NCBI RefSeq assembly: GCF_022637395.1
Contig: NZ_CP093339.1
Coordinates: forward strand, 124,001 to 188,000
Direction: 5' to 3'
Source: Shinella sp. H4-D48
GTDB taxonomy: Bacteria > Pseudomonadota > Alphaproteobacteria > Rhizobiales > Rhizobiaceae
Length of the DNA stretch: 64,000 bases
Part shown: positions 1 through 9,172 of the stretch, one piece after another
Numbering within the stretch: the stretch's first letter is position 1
Layout of the letters: each line of letters opens with the position of its first letter
Position numbers and translations under genes: made by a program
The notes under the pieces: model-generated
The model's database searches: none
The model's input: only the letters and a program-made list of their open reading frames with translations
What the model was told of the DNA's origin: nothing

Positions 1-2
1 TT

Positions 3-674
3 TACCCGGACCAGTTCGCGATAGTCGATTCGACACGTCCCTATTCTCTCGATTTTATCGATAACTGGAACGTCGTCTCGTTCCGCATCCCGCAACATTT
101 GCTACGCCCGCTTTTCAACAGACCTGATGCAGCGATTGCTGTGACAGTGGGGCGTGATAGCGGTGTTGGAGGGGTACTGATCGATTTTCTCAAGTCGGTT
201 GCTGGCAAGGCGCGGGATATCGATCCGAGCTCGGCCGAGGTGATTTCGCGCAGCATCGCACAGATGACCGCGGTTGCAATGGGCGCGACACAGCCTGCTC
301 TGGAATCCAGCCGCGATATTCTTCGATCTGAATTGAAGCGGTCCATAGCGCGTCACATCGAAGAAAATGCCGCCGATACGGACATGAATATCGACAAGGT
401 GGCACTACGTTTTGGCGTATCCAGACGGCAAATTCAGCGCCTGCTCCACGAGCAGAACACGTGTTTCGAAAGGATGTTACTGGAGAAACGTCTTGATCAT
501 TGCGCTGATACGCTCGCCAATCATCAGTCCCGATTGTCCATATCGGAAATTGCCTTTGCCTGGGGATTTAATGATCTTTCGCATTTCAGCCGGACCTTCC
601 GCAAACGGTTCGGGGCCAGCCCGCGTGAGTTCCGGGAATCGCACCACGGCGGGCGGCTGCGCTTCGTCTTGTAG
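3..674 (+). CDS. AraC-family transcriptional regulator, 5'-truncated by the window edge
   Basis: The reading frame is open from base 3 without a start codon, so the true start lies upstream. The TTG at 99 is internal, because the residues before it read through as ordinary protein. The last ~100 residues form the two helix-turn-helix motifs of the AraC/XylS DNA-binding domain: one with VALRFGVSRRQIQRLL, the second with SISEIAFAWGFNDLSHFSRTF and the terminal FGASPREFR signature. The upstream part resembles the AraC-binding-like sensor domain (AraC_binding_2 type), which usually binds a small effector. It may control the outer-membrane protein gene that follows on the same strand, but no operator was identified. 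The family call is secure; target and ligand are unknown. Confidence 0.88.
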   Translation, partial: YPDQFAIVDSTRPYSLDFIDNWNVVSFRIPQHLLRPLFNRPDAAIAVTVGRDSGVGGVLIDFLKSVAGKARDIDPSSAEVISRSIAQMTAVAMGATQPALESSRDILRSELKRSIARHIEENAADTDMNIDKVALRFGVSRRQIQRLLHEQNTCFERMLLEKRLDHCADTLANHQSRLSISEIAFAWGFNDLSHFSRTFRKRFGASPREFRESHHGGRLRFVL

Positions 675-1039
675 GTAGCAGGATGAGCGCAACTGGGGGC
701 GAGATCATATCCGGGGGCCGTGAAGACCGGACAGGGTAATCGTCAGGACCACGAAAGCGTCTTATCCGTTCAGGGCAGAGCCGGGCCGGGCCGCACGACG
801 GGCTAAGCAGGACGAACCGAAGGCCAATAGCCTCTCCCATTCCATCGCTGAAATCCAATGCTCTTGTCGTCACAGGAAAGGATGGCGCATGTCCATCGAA
901 CGCCCGCCTGCAGCACACTTGTCGCCCGTTCGTGCATTCGAACTCAATGGACACTGGAACACATTTTGACATCACCAGGAAATACCAATCGGGGCGGATC
1001 GAATGCGATATCCGCCCGCTAACAAGGGGAACGAATGAG
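675..1039 (+). other. Intergenic region upstream of the outer-membrane protein gene
   Basis: There are 365 bases between the AraC-type gene and the likely ATG of the next gene. No convincing ORF is present: the reading frame of the downstream gene extends back to 932, but that extension has no ribosome-binding site and would bury the signal peptide. The region presumably carries the promoter for the gene at 1040. I see no clear operator or terminator. Confidence 0.5.
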
Positions 1040-1942
1040 ATGCATTTTCTGAATAAACGGACCAAATTGCTTGCGGCGTGGCTGGCATCTGGCTTTGCGA
1101 TGAGTTCACCGGCCAAGGCCGTGGATCTTGATGCGCTGGATCTAATTCCGGCTCCTAGCGGAACGAATGCCGTTCTGTCCTATTCGACCTTCGCCACGCG
1201 GGGAAGTTTCGTCACCACTGATGAACAGACGATCAAGGACGGAACCGGGCTGGATTCCTATGTGGGCATACTTCGCTATGTCCATTATACCGATATCGGC
1301 GGCCTGGCGTTTGCGCCGCAAGTGCTTCTGCCCTACGGCCGCTTGTACGATGGCAGCATAGGGGGAACGGCGCTGGAATCGGCAAGCGGCATCGGCGATC
1401 CGATCTTCGCGGCGCCGCTCTGGCTCGTCAACAACAAGGAAAGCGGGACGACATTCGCCGTTGTGCCATATCTCTTTGTGCCACTTGGGTCCTACGATGC
1501 CGGCGATGCGCTCAATCTGGGGGAGAACCGATGGAAATTCGATCTCCAGATCGGCGGTACGCAAGCACTGGGCAACGGTTTCACGGTGCAGGCGTCATTT
1601 GATGCCATGTGGTATGGGCGCAATCGCGATGCGATTTCAAACGGCGTCGGGCTGCTTGAGCAGGACAATACCTATCAGGGGCAAATCTGGCTGTCGTACA
1701 CGCCGCCCGTTGATACGAGCTGGAACGTGGCCGTTGGCTATTCGAAATACTGGGGTGGAGAACAGACACTGGACGGCATTGCGACCGGTTCTGCGACCAA
1801 GTCGGACCAGATCCGGTTGCAGGTCGCGAAGTTTCTGACACCGACATTCCAGATCCAGGGTCTTCTGCAGCGCGACGTGCGTGTGGAGGGCGGCTTCAAG
1901 GAAGATACCCGCGTGACGTTGCGTTTGATGAAGTTGTTCTAG
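1040..1942 (+). CDS. Outer-membrane channel-like protein (Phenol_MetA_deg/SphA-like)
   Basis: This is a 300-residue exported beta-barrel-type protein. I chose ATG 1040 over the longer frame from 932 because AAGGGGA lies about 10 bases upstream and the protein then starts with a classical signal peptide (Lys-Arg-rich start, hydrophobic stretch, cleavage near SPAKA-VDLD). The rest alternates polar and aromatic residues in strand-like segments and ends in Phe, as many outer-membrane barrels do. The sequence style fits the 'MetA-pathway of phenol degradation' family, proteins often found beside catabolic genes and thought to admit hydrophobic substrates. The link to the catabolic operon starting at 3545 is inferred from proximity only. 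Confidence 0.72.
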   Translation: MHFLNKRTKLLAAWLASGFAMSSPAKAVDLDALDLIPAPSGTNAVLSYSTFATRGSFVTTDEQTIKDGTGLDSYVGILRYVHYTDIGGLAFAPQVLLPYGRLYDGSIGGTALESASGIGDPIFAAPLWLVNNKESGTTFAVVPYLFVPLGSYDAGDALNLGENRWKFDLQIGGTQALGNGFTVQASFDAMWYGRNRDAISNGVGLLEQDNTYQGQIWLSYTPPVDTSWNVAVGYSKYWGGEQTLDGIATGSATKSDQIRLQVAKFLTPTFQIQGLLQRDVRVEGGFKEDTRVTLRLMKLF

Positions 1943-2398
1943 GAGCCGGAGATTTACGCGTCGTTCCTGCAAAAGAAGATACGATTTCTTTGACAACAGA
2001 GGCGACTGCCGTGTCGCATAGTCACACAGAGCTGAATTCCCGAAAGGGCAACCGGGTAGGTGTCACGGCCTGACGGCAATATGGAGAGGGACGGAGGACC
2101 GGGCATGCTCGCTGTGCTCCTCTGCCCTCCGCTCCACACGTGTGCGTCACATTGATAACGCATGAGGAGAACTGGGAATGAGCAGTTTCGTGGTGGCGCA
2201 CTTCTTCGCGTGATGCCTCTGAGACAGGCGGACCATCCCGTTCAATAAGCTTGTGACTGCGAATATAGAGCTGAAAAGACTTTGATCGGATAATGACGAG
2301 TGGATTGTTGCCGCGCAAGGCAATCCGCTATGCAGGATCAGATTGCTTATCCGCCGCTGATCTATCGCTCGGCTCGCTGTGTCAAATCGAGGGATGTT
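1943..2398. other. Gene-free interval between convergent genes, with a 10-bp palindrome
   Basis: There are 456 bases between the ends of the outer-membrane protein gene and the minus-strand AraC-type gene. Short frames exist on both strands but have no ribosome-binding sites or recognisable protein character. The perfect palindrome CACACGTGTG lies at 2135-2144. No T-tract follows it, so it is not an obvious terminator. Nothing else stands out. Confidence 0.45.
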
Positions 2399-3415
2399 TC
2401 AATCTGCGTCATCTCCAGCGGAGCGATCGCCGATGGACTGGCGAAAGGCCGCAGGCGTTATACCGGACCATTTTATGAAGGCGCGATAAAAGGCGCTTGG
2501 TTCTGCGTAGCCCAATCGAGCCGCGGTATCCGCTACGCTGAACTTCTGTGTGCCCATCAGGTTACGCGCCTGTTTGTACCGAATTTCGTCGCGAATGGCG
2601 ATAAAACTCTGTCCCTCGCTTTTCAATCTGCGCCGCAAGGTTGCCGGAGACAGCTTCATCTCACCGGCAAAGGCCTCAAAATCCGGCCAGTCTGCCGCAT
2701 CCGTCATTTCAAAGCGGTTCCGCAAGCGCGTGGATATGCCCTGGTCATGACGGTAGCGCAGCAGGATATTGGCGGGCGCACCGCGCAGGAAGTGCCGCAG
2801 CGATTTTTCATCCCGGATTATCGGCAGCGTTAGATAGGTTGCGTTGAAGACAAGCATGCCGCGTGATCGTTCGAAGTGCACTGGCGCACCGAAAAACTGC
2901 AGATAATCGCGACGATTTACGGGAGCTGGACAGGCGAAGTCGACCCGCCGCAGCGGTATCCGCCGCCCGATCAGCCAGCAGAGAATGCCAAGCAGGATGA
3001 GCCAGTAGGTTCGATAGGCAAAGGCGGGCCGCGGCGCATCGGCGCTGGTCAGAATGATTTCCGCTTGCCCGTCCTGGTGGCGCAGTTCTCCAGTCGGGCT
3101 GTCGAGCACGATGTTGAGAAACGTCAGGGCCCGTCGCAGGGCCTGCTCCAGCGTCCCTGCATGTAAAACAGCCTGACACAAGAGCTTAAAACTCCCCGGG
3201 CGCATCGGCCTTGCCCCCAGCCCGAAAAATTCGTCTCCGGAGAGCGCCGCGATCTCAAGCCAGAGCGCACCGTATTGCTCGTTCGAGACATAGTCGGGCA
3301 CACAAGGTGAAATATTCGCCCGCGCCAAAGCCACGGATGGATCGAGATTTCGGCGCCGCAAACAATCAAGGGCGTCCTCGACGAAGCCCGATGATATCAT
3401 ACGTCGCTCAATCAC
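2399..3415 (-). CDS. AraC-family transcriptional regulator (arabinose_bd/OruR-like)
   Basis: This 338-residue protein probably starts at GTG 3415, preceded by GAAGG; ATG 3400 is an alternative. Residues ~20-200 fit the Arabinose_bd-type sensor domain of ArgR/OruR-like AraC regulators. The C-terminal ~90 residues hold the paired HTH, with SVADTAARLGYAEPSAFYRAF and the terminal ITPAAFRQ motif. It is divergent from the acyl-CoA synthetase gene across a 129-base gap, the usual place for a pathway-specific activator. It therefore probably regulates the 3545-18625 operon, with a substrate or acyl-CoA intermediate as inducer. The effector is unknown. Confidence 0.88.
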   Translation of the reverse strand: MIERRMISSGFVEDALDCLRRRNLDPSVALARANISPCVPDYVSNEQYGALWLEIAALSGDEFFGLGARPMRPGSFKLLCQAVLHAGTLEQALRRALTFLNIVLDSPTGELRHQDGQAEIILTSADAPRPAFAYRTYWLILLGILCWLIGRRIPLRRVDFACPAPVNRRDYLQFFGAPVHFERSRGMLVFNATYLTLPIIRDEKSLRHFLRGAPANILLRYRHDQGISTRLRNRFEMTDAADWPDFEAFAGEMKLSPATLRRRLKSEGQSFIAIRDEIRYKQARNLMGTQKFSVADTAARLGYAEPSAFYRAFIKWSGITPAAFRQSIGDRSAGDDAD

Positions 3416-3425
3416 GGCATCGCCT

Positions 3426-3471
3426 TCATTGTTTTTTCAATCACCAATCATGTTCATGGCTGTCATTGTTT
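3426..3471. promoter_or_regulatory. Direct repeats in the divergent AraC/operon promoter region
   Basis: TCATTGTTT occurs at 3426-3434 and again at 3463-3471 in the same orientation, 37 bases apart. The interval separates the AraC-type regulator from the acyl-CoA synthetase gene. AraC-family proteins commonly bind direct repeats, so these are candidate half-sites for the neighbouring regulator. The repeat is short and in AT-rich DNA, so chance is possible. Confidence 0.35.
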
Positions 3472-3544
3472 GCAAGCCAAAACTTGATAGTTTCTATGAA
3501 TACCCGGAGGAGACGCGTTCAGCGCGGGTTTATAGGAGGAAAGC

Positions 3545-5233
3545 ATGCTGCATTCACTAGGTGATGCGCCAAAACCCAGCTATGCGGCCGAAAAATCGGC
3601 ATTCCAACTGAAAGAGGCCATCGGACTTCTTGCCGGTGATCTGGACAATGCAATCAATGCCTGCGTGGAATGTTGTGACAGGCATGTGGGGGGCGACAAG
3701 GTCGCGCTTCGCTGTCTTTCTGCCGATGGTGTGTTGCGTGAATATTCTTTCGAACAACTGCGCGACATGTCGGCGCGTGCCGCGAACTTTTTCGCGTCTC
3801 AGGGTGTGAGGCAAGGAGACGTCGTCGCAGGCATGCTGCCGCGGACGGTGGAGTTGCTGGCGGCCATCCTGGGCACGTGGCGGATAGGCGCCGTGTATCA
3901 GCCGCTTTTCACCGCCTTCGGACCGAAGGCGATCGAACATCGGCTTAAGATGAGCAATGCCCGACTGGTGGTGACGAACACGCCGAACGCGTCGAAGTTT
4001 GCCGAGATTTCGGACCGTCCCACACTCGTGCTTGTTCGTGTTGAAGGCGAACCGTGCAGCGACGGTGTGATCGATTTCCGCAGTGCTCTTGCTGCGAGTA
4101 GTCCGACCTTCGAGCCGGTCATGCTCAAGGGCGACGATCTCTTTATGATGATGTCGACATCCGGCACCACCGGGCTTCCCAAGGGTGTTCCCGTTCCGTT
4201 GCGCGCCCTTGTCTCGTTCTCCGCCTATATGCGCTACGCCATCGATCTGCGCGAGGATGACGTCTTCTGGAACATTGCCGATCCGGGCTGGGCCTATGGA
4301 CTGTATTACGCGGTAATCGGCCCCTTGATGCTGGGATGTGCGACCGTGTTGTACGAAGGCGGTTTTACGGCGGAAAGTACCTATAGCATCATCGCGCGAC
4401 TGGGTGTTACCAGCCTGGCGGGATCGCCGACTGCGTATCGGTTGCTGATTGCCGCGGGTGACGAGGCGGCGGCGGGTGTTAAAGGGCGGCTGCGTGTCGT
4501 CAGCAGTGCCGGCGAGCCGCTCAATCCGGAGATCCTGCGCTGGTTCGAAACGCGTCTGGCCGCACCCATTTACGACCATTACGGCCAGACTGAAACGGGC
4601 ATGGTCGTCAACAACCATCACGGGCTGACCCACGCGGTTCGGCCCGGTTCAGCGGGATTTGCCATGCCGGGCTACCGCGTCGCCGTGCTCGACGACGAGG
4701 GCCGAGAGCTTGGTCCCAACGAGCCCGGCGTGCTGGCCGTCGACATCGCCAACTCGCCTCTCATGTGGTTCAAGGGCTATTTCCAACAGGAAACACCGGC
4801 GATCGCCGGGGGCTTTTACCGCACTGGCGATACGGTCGAGGCCGAGGCCGATGGATCCATCAGTTTTATCGGCCGTGAAGACGATCTCATAACGTCGTCC
4901 GGCTACCGCATCGGCCCTTTCGATGTCGAGAGTGCTTTGACCGAGCATGCCGCCGTGGTCGAGGCTGCCGTGATCGGTGTGCCGGATCCGGATCGCACGG
5001 AAATCGTCAAGGCTTTTGTCGTGCTTGGCAAAGGTGTGGAGGCCACGCCCGCGCTCGCCGAGGAACTGGCGCAGTACGTCAAGAGGCGTTTGTCCGCCCA
5101 TGCTTATCCGCGTCTCGTGGATTTCGTCACGGAATTGCCCAAGACGCCGAGCGGCAAGATACAGCGGTTTTTGCTGCGCAAGGCAGAGATCGACAAAATG
5201 AATGCTGACCAGAATCAGGATCATTCGGCATGA
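3545..5233 (+). CDS. Acyl-CoA synthetase (AMP-forming), short/branched-chain type
   Basis: This 562-residue ANL-superfamily ligase activates a carboxylic acid through an acyl-AMP to its CoA thioester. Visible signatures are the phosphate loop TSGTTGLPKG near residue 205, the YGQTETG motif near 346 and the C-terminal TPSGKIQR motif with the catalytic Lys near 537. A strong AGGAGGA lies just ahead of ATG 3545. It overlaps the next gene by ATGA, so translation is coupled. It heads an operon for branched short-chain acyl-CoA oxidation, so isobutyrate, 2-methylbutyrate or propionate are plausible substrates. Substrate choice is inference. Having a ligase at the head suggests that free acids, not only amino-acid-derived CoA esters, enter here. 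Confidence 0.9.
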   Translation: MLHSLGDAPKPSYAAEKSAFQLKEAIGLLAGDLDNAINACVECCDRHVGGDKVALRCLSADGVLREYSFEQLRDMSARAANFFASQGVRQGDVVAGMLPRTVELLAAILGTWRIGAVYQPLFTAFGPKAIEHRLKMSNARLVVTNTPNASKFAEISDRPTLVLVRVEGEPCSDGVIDFRSALAASSPTFEPVMLKGDDLFMMMSTSGTTGLPKGVPVPLRALVSFSAYMRYAIDLREDDVFWNIADPGWAYGLYYAVIGPLMLGCATVLYEGGFTAESTYSIIARLGVTSLAGSPTAYRLLIAAGDEAAAGVKGRLRVVSSAGEPLNPEILRWFETRLAAPIYDHYGQTETGMVVNNHHGLTHAVRPGSAGFAMPGYRVAVLDDEGRELGPNEPGVLAVDIANSPLMWFKGYFQQETPAIAGGFYRTGDTVEAEADGSISFIGREDDLITSSGYRIGPFDVESALTEHAAVVEAAVIGVPDPDRTEIVKAFVVLGKGVEATPALAEELAQYVKRRLSAHAYPRLVDFVTELPKTPSGKIQRFLLRKAEIDKMNADQNQDHSA

Positions 5234-5997
5234 AGATTGAGAAGAGTGTGTTTCTGGTCAGTGGGGCAGGTTCCGGCCTCGGTGCTGCTGTCGCCGCGAT
5301 GGCGGTGAAGGCGGGTGCTCGGGCCGTGCTTCTGGATGTGAACACGGATCGTGGGGCAGCGCTGGCGGCAGAATTGGGTGAGGCGGCCCGCTTCGTGCGC
5401 GCCGACGTCACCAACCCCGATGACGGTGCCGCGGCGGTAAGGGCCGCCATCGAAACATTCGGCCGCGTCGATGTGCTGGTCAACTGCGCCGGCGTGTGCC
5501 CCGCAGAAAAGATCGTCGGTCGTGAGGGGCCGCACGGCCTTGAGAGCTTCGCGAAAACGGTGGCGATCAATCTTGTCGGCACGTTCAATATGCTGCGTCT
5601 CGCAGCGGACGCTATGGCGAAGCAGACGTCCCACGATAACGGGGAGCGTGGCGTAATCGTCAACACCGCTTCGGTTGCGGCGTTCGAAGGGCAGATCGGG
5701 CAGGCCGGCTATGCTGCCTCCAAGGGCGGTGTTGCATCGCTCACATTGCCGGCGGCACGCGAACTGGCCCGGCACGCGATCCGCGTCATGGCAATTGCGC
5801 CGGGAATTTTCGAAACGCCCATGGTGTCAGGCTTGCCACAAGACGTGCAGGATGCGCTCGGCGCCTCCGTTCCCTTTCCGCCCCGTCTCGGGCGTCCGGC
5901 GGAATATGCGTCGCTGGTGCGCCACATCGTCGAAAACCCGATGCTGAATGGCGAGGTCATCCGCCTCGACGGCGCGCTCAGGATGCCGCCGCGCTGA
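5230..5997 (+). CDS. Short-chain dehydrogenase, probable 3-hydroxyacyl-CoA dehydrogenase type 2
   Basis: The 255-residue protein is a classical SDR with cofactor motif GAGSGLGAA near residue 12, the NCAG motif, catalytic Ser in NTASVAAFEG and the catalytic pair YAASK. The sequence around FEGQIGQAGYAASKGGV strongly resembles 17-beta-HSD10-type enzymes, which oxidise (2-methyl-)3-hydroxybutyryl-CoA with NAD+. That is the third step of 2-methylbutyryl-CoA (isoleucine) oxidation and would feed the thiolase encoded next. The start overlaps the ligase stop (ATGA). Confidence 0.87.
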   Translation: MKIEKSVFLVSGAGSGLGAAVAAMAVKAGARAVLLDVNTDRGAALAAELGEAARFVRADVTNPDDGAAAVRAAIETFGRVDVLVNCAGVCPAEKIVGREGPHGLESFAKTVAINLVGTFNMLRLAADAMAKQTSHDNGERGVIVNTASVAAFEGQIGQAGYAASKGGVASLTLPAARELARHAIRVMAIAPGIFETPMVSGLPQDVQDALGASVPFPPRLGRPAEYASLVRHIVENPMLNGEVIRLDGALRMPPR

Positions 5998-6070
5998 TTC
6001 CCTTTGCATGCTGAAAACCGGGCTAGTTTGTCGATTGCACGCTGCAACGGGATGAGCAGGAGAAACAAAG

Positions 6071-7261
6071 ATGAATGAACGAGATCCCATCGTGATCGTC
6101 GGCTCCGCCCGCACACCCATGGGCGGTTTCCAGGGCGACCTTTCCGGTGTTCCAGCGGCGACACTCGGTGCAGCGGCCATAGACGGCGCGCTGTCGCGGG
6201 CCGGCCTGGGCAAAGAGAACGTTGAGGAAATCCTTATGGGCTGCGTGCTGTCGGCAGGACAGGGGCAGGCGCCGGCGCGTCAGGCGGCGATTGCCGCTGG
6301 GCTACCGCTGACGGCCGGTGCCACCACGCTCAACAAGATGTGCGGTTCCGGCATGAAGTCCGTCATGCTCGCCCATGACCTGATCTCTGTCGGCTCAGCG
6401 GATATCGCCGTCGCCGGCGGTATGGAGAGCATGTCGAACGCACCTTATCTTTTGCCGAAGGCACGAACCGGTCACCGTATGGGGCATGGGCAGGTTCTCG
6501 ACCACATGTTTCTCGACGGGCTGGAAGATGCCTATGATAAAGGCCGCCTGATGGGCAGCTTTGCGGAGGATTGTGCCGAGGCCTATCAGCTCACCCGGGA
6601 AGCGCAGGATGCGTACGCGCTGGCCTCTCTGGAACGGGCCAGACGGGCAATCGCCGAAGGCCGGTTTGCAGCCGAAATCGCGCCGGTAACGCTTCCTGCG
6701 GGCAAAGCTCAGGCCGTTGTTTCCATTGATGAGCAGCCGGGCAAGGCACAGCCGGAAAAGATTCCCAGGTTGCGACCGGCGTTTCGGGAGGGTGGAACAG
6801 TGACCGCGGCCAATGCCTCATCCATTTCGGACGGGGCGGCTGCGCTGGTACTGATGCGGGCGTCCGACGCAGAGCGCCGTGGGTTGACGCCGAGGGCGCG
6901 CATTGTCAGCCATGCGACATATGCCAGCGAACCTTCGCTTTTTGCGACTGCCCCTATCGGAGCGCTGCGTCGGTTGTCACAGCGAACGGGCTGGGCGCTC
7001 GGGGATGTCGATCTGTTCGAGATTAACGAGGCTTTTGCGGTGGTCGCCATGGCGGCGATGAGAGAGCTCGACCTGCCGCATGACAAGGTCAATTCGAACG
7101 GCGGCGCCTGCGCGCTGGGCCACCCCATCGGGGCGTCCGGTGCGCGCATTATCGTCACATTGCTGGCAGCACTTGAAGAACGCCGCCTTGACCGCGGCAT
7201 GGCTTCGGTCTGCATCGGCGGCGGCGAAGCCACCGCAATCGCCATCGAAAGGATCAGCTGA
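6071..7261 (+). CDS. Acetyl-CoA C-acyltransferase (thiolase)
   Basis: This 396-residue degradative/biosynthetic thiolase has the nucleophile Cys91 in NKMCGSGMK, the NEAFA motif, the His motif in [14 protein letters not shown] and the C-terminal Cys in CIGGGEA. It would cleave 2-methylacetoacetyl-CoA to propionyl-CoA and acetyl-CoA, or act on acetoacetyl-CoA. An AGGAG lies ahead of ATG 6071. The 73-base gap to the SDR is the largest in this part of the operon. The stop overlaps the next start as TGATG. The family is certain; substrate is inferred from neighbours. Confidence 0.93.
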   Translation: MNERDPIVIVGSARTPMGGFQGDLSGVPAATLGAAAIDGALSRAGLGKENVEEILMGCVLSAGQGQAPARQAAIAAGLPLTAGATTLNKMCGSGMKSVMLAHDLISVGSADIAVAGGMESMSNAPYLLPKARTGHRMGHGQVLDHMFLDGLEDAYDKGRLMGSFAEDCAEAYQLTREAQDAYALASLERARRAIAEGRFAAEIAPVTLPAGKAQAVVSIDEQPGKAQPEKIPRLRPAFREGGTVTAANASSISDGAAALVLMRASDAERRGLTPRARIVSHATYASEPSLFATAPIGALRRLSQRTGWALGDVDLFEINEAFAVVAMAAMRELDLPHDKVNSNGGACALGHPIGASGARIIVTLLAALEERRLDRGMASVCIGGGEATAIAIERIS

Positions 7262-8388
7262 TGTTGCTTGACGACCTGCAGGAGCAGATTCGTGAGACAG
7301 CGCGTGATTTTGCCATTCATCGCCTGGCGCCCGGTGCTGCGGCGCGGGATCGGGAAAATGCCTTTCCTCGCGCCGAGTTGACGGAGCTTGGCGAGCTGGG
7401 ATTTCTCGGAATGCTTGTGACGGAAGAGTATGGCGGCTCGCAAACGGGAACGGTTGCCTATGCGCTGGCGCTGGAAGAAATAGCCGCCGCAGACGGTGCG
7501 TGTTCGACAATAGTCTCCGTCCACTCCTCCGTCGGCTGCATGCCCATCATGCGCTTTGGGACGCAAGATCAGAAGGCGCGGTTTCTGCCGAAAATGGCTT
7601 CTGGCGAATGGATCGGCGGTTTCGCCCTGACCGAAGCGCAGGCAGGCTCCGACGCCTCGGCCTTGCGCACCCGTGCCCGTCTGGAGGGCGATCACTATGT
7701 CATAGACGGATCGAAGCAATTCATCACGTCCGGCAAGAATGGCAACGTGATCATCGTTTTCGCCGTGACGGATCCAGACGCAGGCAAGAAGGGTATCTCT
7801 GCCTTTATCGTGCCCACCGACACGCCGGGCTACAATGTGGTATCGGTGGAACACAAGCTGGGACTACATGGCTCGGACACCTGCGCACTCGCTTTCGACG
7901 GCATGCGCATCCCGGTGGAAAATCGGTTGGGTGACGAAGGCGACGGCTACAGGATTGCACTCGCCAATCTCGAGGGCGGACGCATCGGTATCGCCTCGCA
8001 GGCCGTGGGTATGGCGCGGGCCGCATTCGAGGCTGCAACGGCCTATGCCAAGGAGCGCAAAAGCTTTGGCAAGGTCATCATCGAACATCAGGCTGTGGGC
8101 TTCAGCCTCGCCGACATGGCGACCCAGATCGAAGCGGCGAGACAACTGGTGCTGCATGCGGCAAGCCTGCGTGATGCTGGACGGCCCTGCCTGACGGAAG
8201 CCTCTATGGCCAAGCTTTTCGCGTCGGAAATGGCTGAAAAGGTGTGTTCCGCAGCCATCCAGGTGCATGGCGGTTATGGCTATCTTGCCGACTATCCGGT
8301 CGAGCGAATTTATCGCGACGTCCGTATCTGCCAGATCTACGAAGGCACCAGCGAGGTGCAGCGCCTCGTGATTGCCCGCCAACTTTAG
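7261..8388 (+). CDS. Acyl-CoA dehydrogenase (isobutyryl-/2-methylbutyryl-CoA type)
   Basis: This 375-residue FAD enzyme has the family signatures [17 protein letters not shown] in the middle domain and [20 protein letters not shown] plus YEGTSEVQR near the C-terminus. Length and motifs are typical of short-chain acyl-CoA dehydrogenases. In this operon it would form methacrylyl-CoA from isobutyryl-CoA or tiglyl-CoA from 2-methylbutyryl-CoA, passing electrons through ETF to the ETF:ubiquinone oxidoreductase encoded at 11168. It is translationally coupled to the thiolase by TGATG. Confidence 0.9.
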   Translation: MLLDDLQEQIRETARDFAIHRLAPGAAARDRENAFPRAELTELGELGFLGMLVTEEYGGSQTGTVAYALALEEIAAADGACSTIVSVHSSVGCMPIMRFGTQDQKARFLPKMASGEWIGGFALTEAQAGSDASALRTRARLEGDHYVIDGSKQFITSGKNGNVIIVFAVTDPDAGKKGISAFIVPTDTPGYNVVSVEHKLGLHGSDTCALAFDGMRIPVENRLGDEGDGYRIALANLEGGRIGIASQAVGMARAAFEAATAYAKERKSFGKVIIEHQAVGFSLADMATQIEAARQLVLHAASLRDAGRPCLTEASMAKLFASEMAEKVCSAAIQVHGGYGYLADYPVERIYRDVRICQIYEGTSEVQRLVIARQL

Positions 8389-8391
8389 GAA

Positions 8392-9171
8392 ATGGCCATG
8401 CCAAGCTCGATCGACATCAGCAGGGAGGGCCGCGTCGCACTGATTCGGCTCAATCGTGCAGCACAGCTCAACGCGTTGAATTCACAGCTCGCAATCGAGA
8501 TGATTGCGGCCGTCGAAGCACTTGACGCCGACAAGGGCGTCGGCGCTTTGGTGATCACCGGTTCAGACCGCGCCTTCGCCGCAGGTGCCGACATCGCCGA
8601 AATGGCGGGCAAGAGCGCCCAGGAGATGATCGAGGAAAACTTCTTCGGGATCTGGGACCGCTTTGCAGACAGCCGCTTGCCGAAGATTGCGGCCGTCAAC
8701 GGTTATGCGCTCGGCGGCGGTTGCGAACTGATGATGATGTGTGATTTTGCCATTGCAGGCGAAAGCGCAAAGTTCGGACAACCGGAGGTCAAGCTCGGCG
8801 TTATCGCAGGAATGGGGGGCACCCAGCGTATGACGAAGCAGATTGGCCGGGCCCTGTCGATGGATCTGCATCTGACCGGGCGCATGATGGGAGCAGAAGA
8901 AGCACTGCGCGCCGGCCTCGTGGCCCGTGTTGTGCCCGATGCCAATGTGATCGAAACCGCGATGGCCGCAGCGACACAGATCGCCGGCTATTCGCGTTCC
9001 GTATCGCGCCTGGCACGGGAAGCCGTCATGAAGGCTGAGGAGCTGTCTCTGCGCGAAGGCATTCTGTACGAGCGAGCCATGTTCCATCGGCTGTTCGGGA
9101 CCAATGACCAGCGCGAAGGCATGGCTGCCTTTATCGAGAAGCGCCAGCCCGATTTTCAGAGAGAACAGTAG
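8392..9171 (+). CDS. Enoyl-CoA hydratase
   Basis: The 259-residue crotonase-fold protein has the oxyanion-hole segments AFAAGADIAEM and GYALGGGCELMMMCD, and the PEVKLGVIAGMGGTQR segment that carries a catalytic Glu. It would hydrate methacrylyl-CoA to 3-hydroxyisobutyryl-CoA and tiglyl-CoA to 2-methyl-3-hydroxybutyryl-CoA. It starts three bases after the dehydrogenase stop; ATG 8392 and ATG 8398 are both possible. Broad substrate range is usual in this family. Confidence 0.92.
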   Translation: MAMPSSIDISREGRVALIRLNRAAQLNALNSQLAIEMIAAVEALDADKGVGALVITGSDRAFAAGADIAEMAGKSAQEMIEENFFGIWDRFADSRLPKIAAVNGYALGGGCELMMMCDFAIAGESAKFGQPEVKLGVIAGMGGTQRMTKQIGRALSMDLHLTGRMMGAEEALRAGLVARVVPDANVIETAMAAATQIAGYSRSVSRLAREAVMKAEELSLREGILYERAMFHRLFGTNDQREGMAAFIEKRQPDFQREQ

Positions 9172-9172
9172 G

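Noticed and set aside
932-1039. Longer N-terminus for the outer-membrane protein
   Set aside because: It would place 36 polar residues before a classical signal peptide; ATG 1040 has a good ribosome-binding site.
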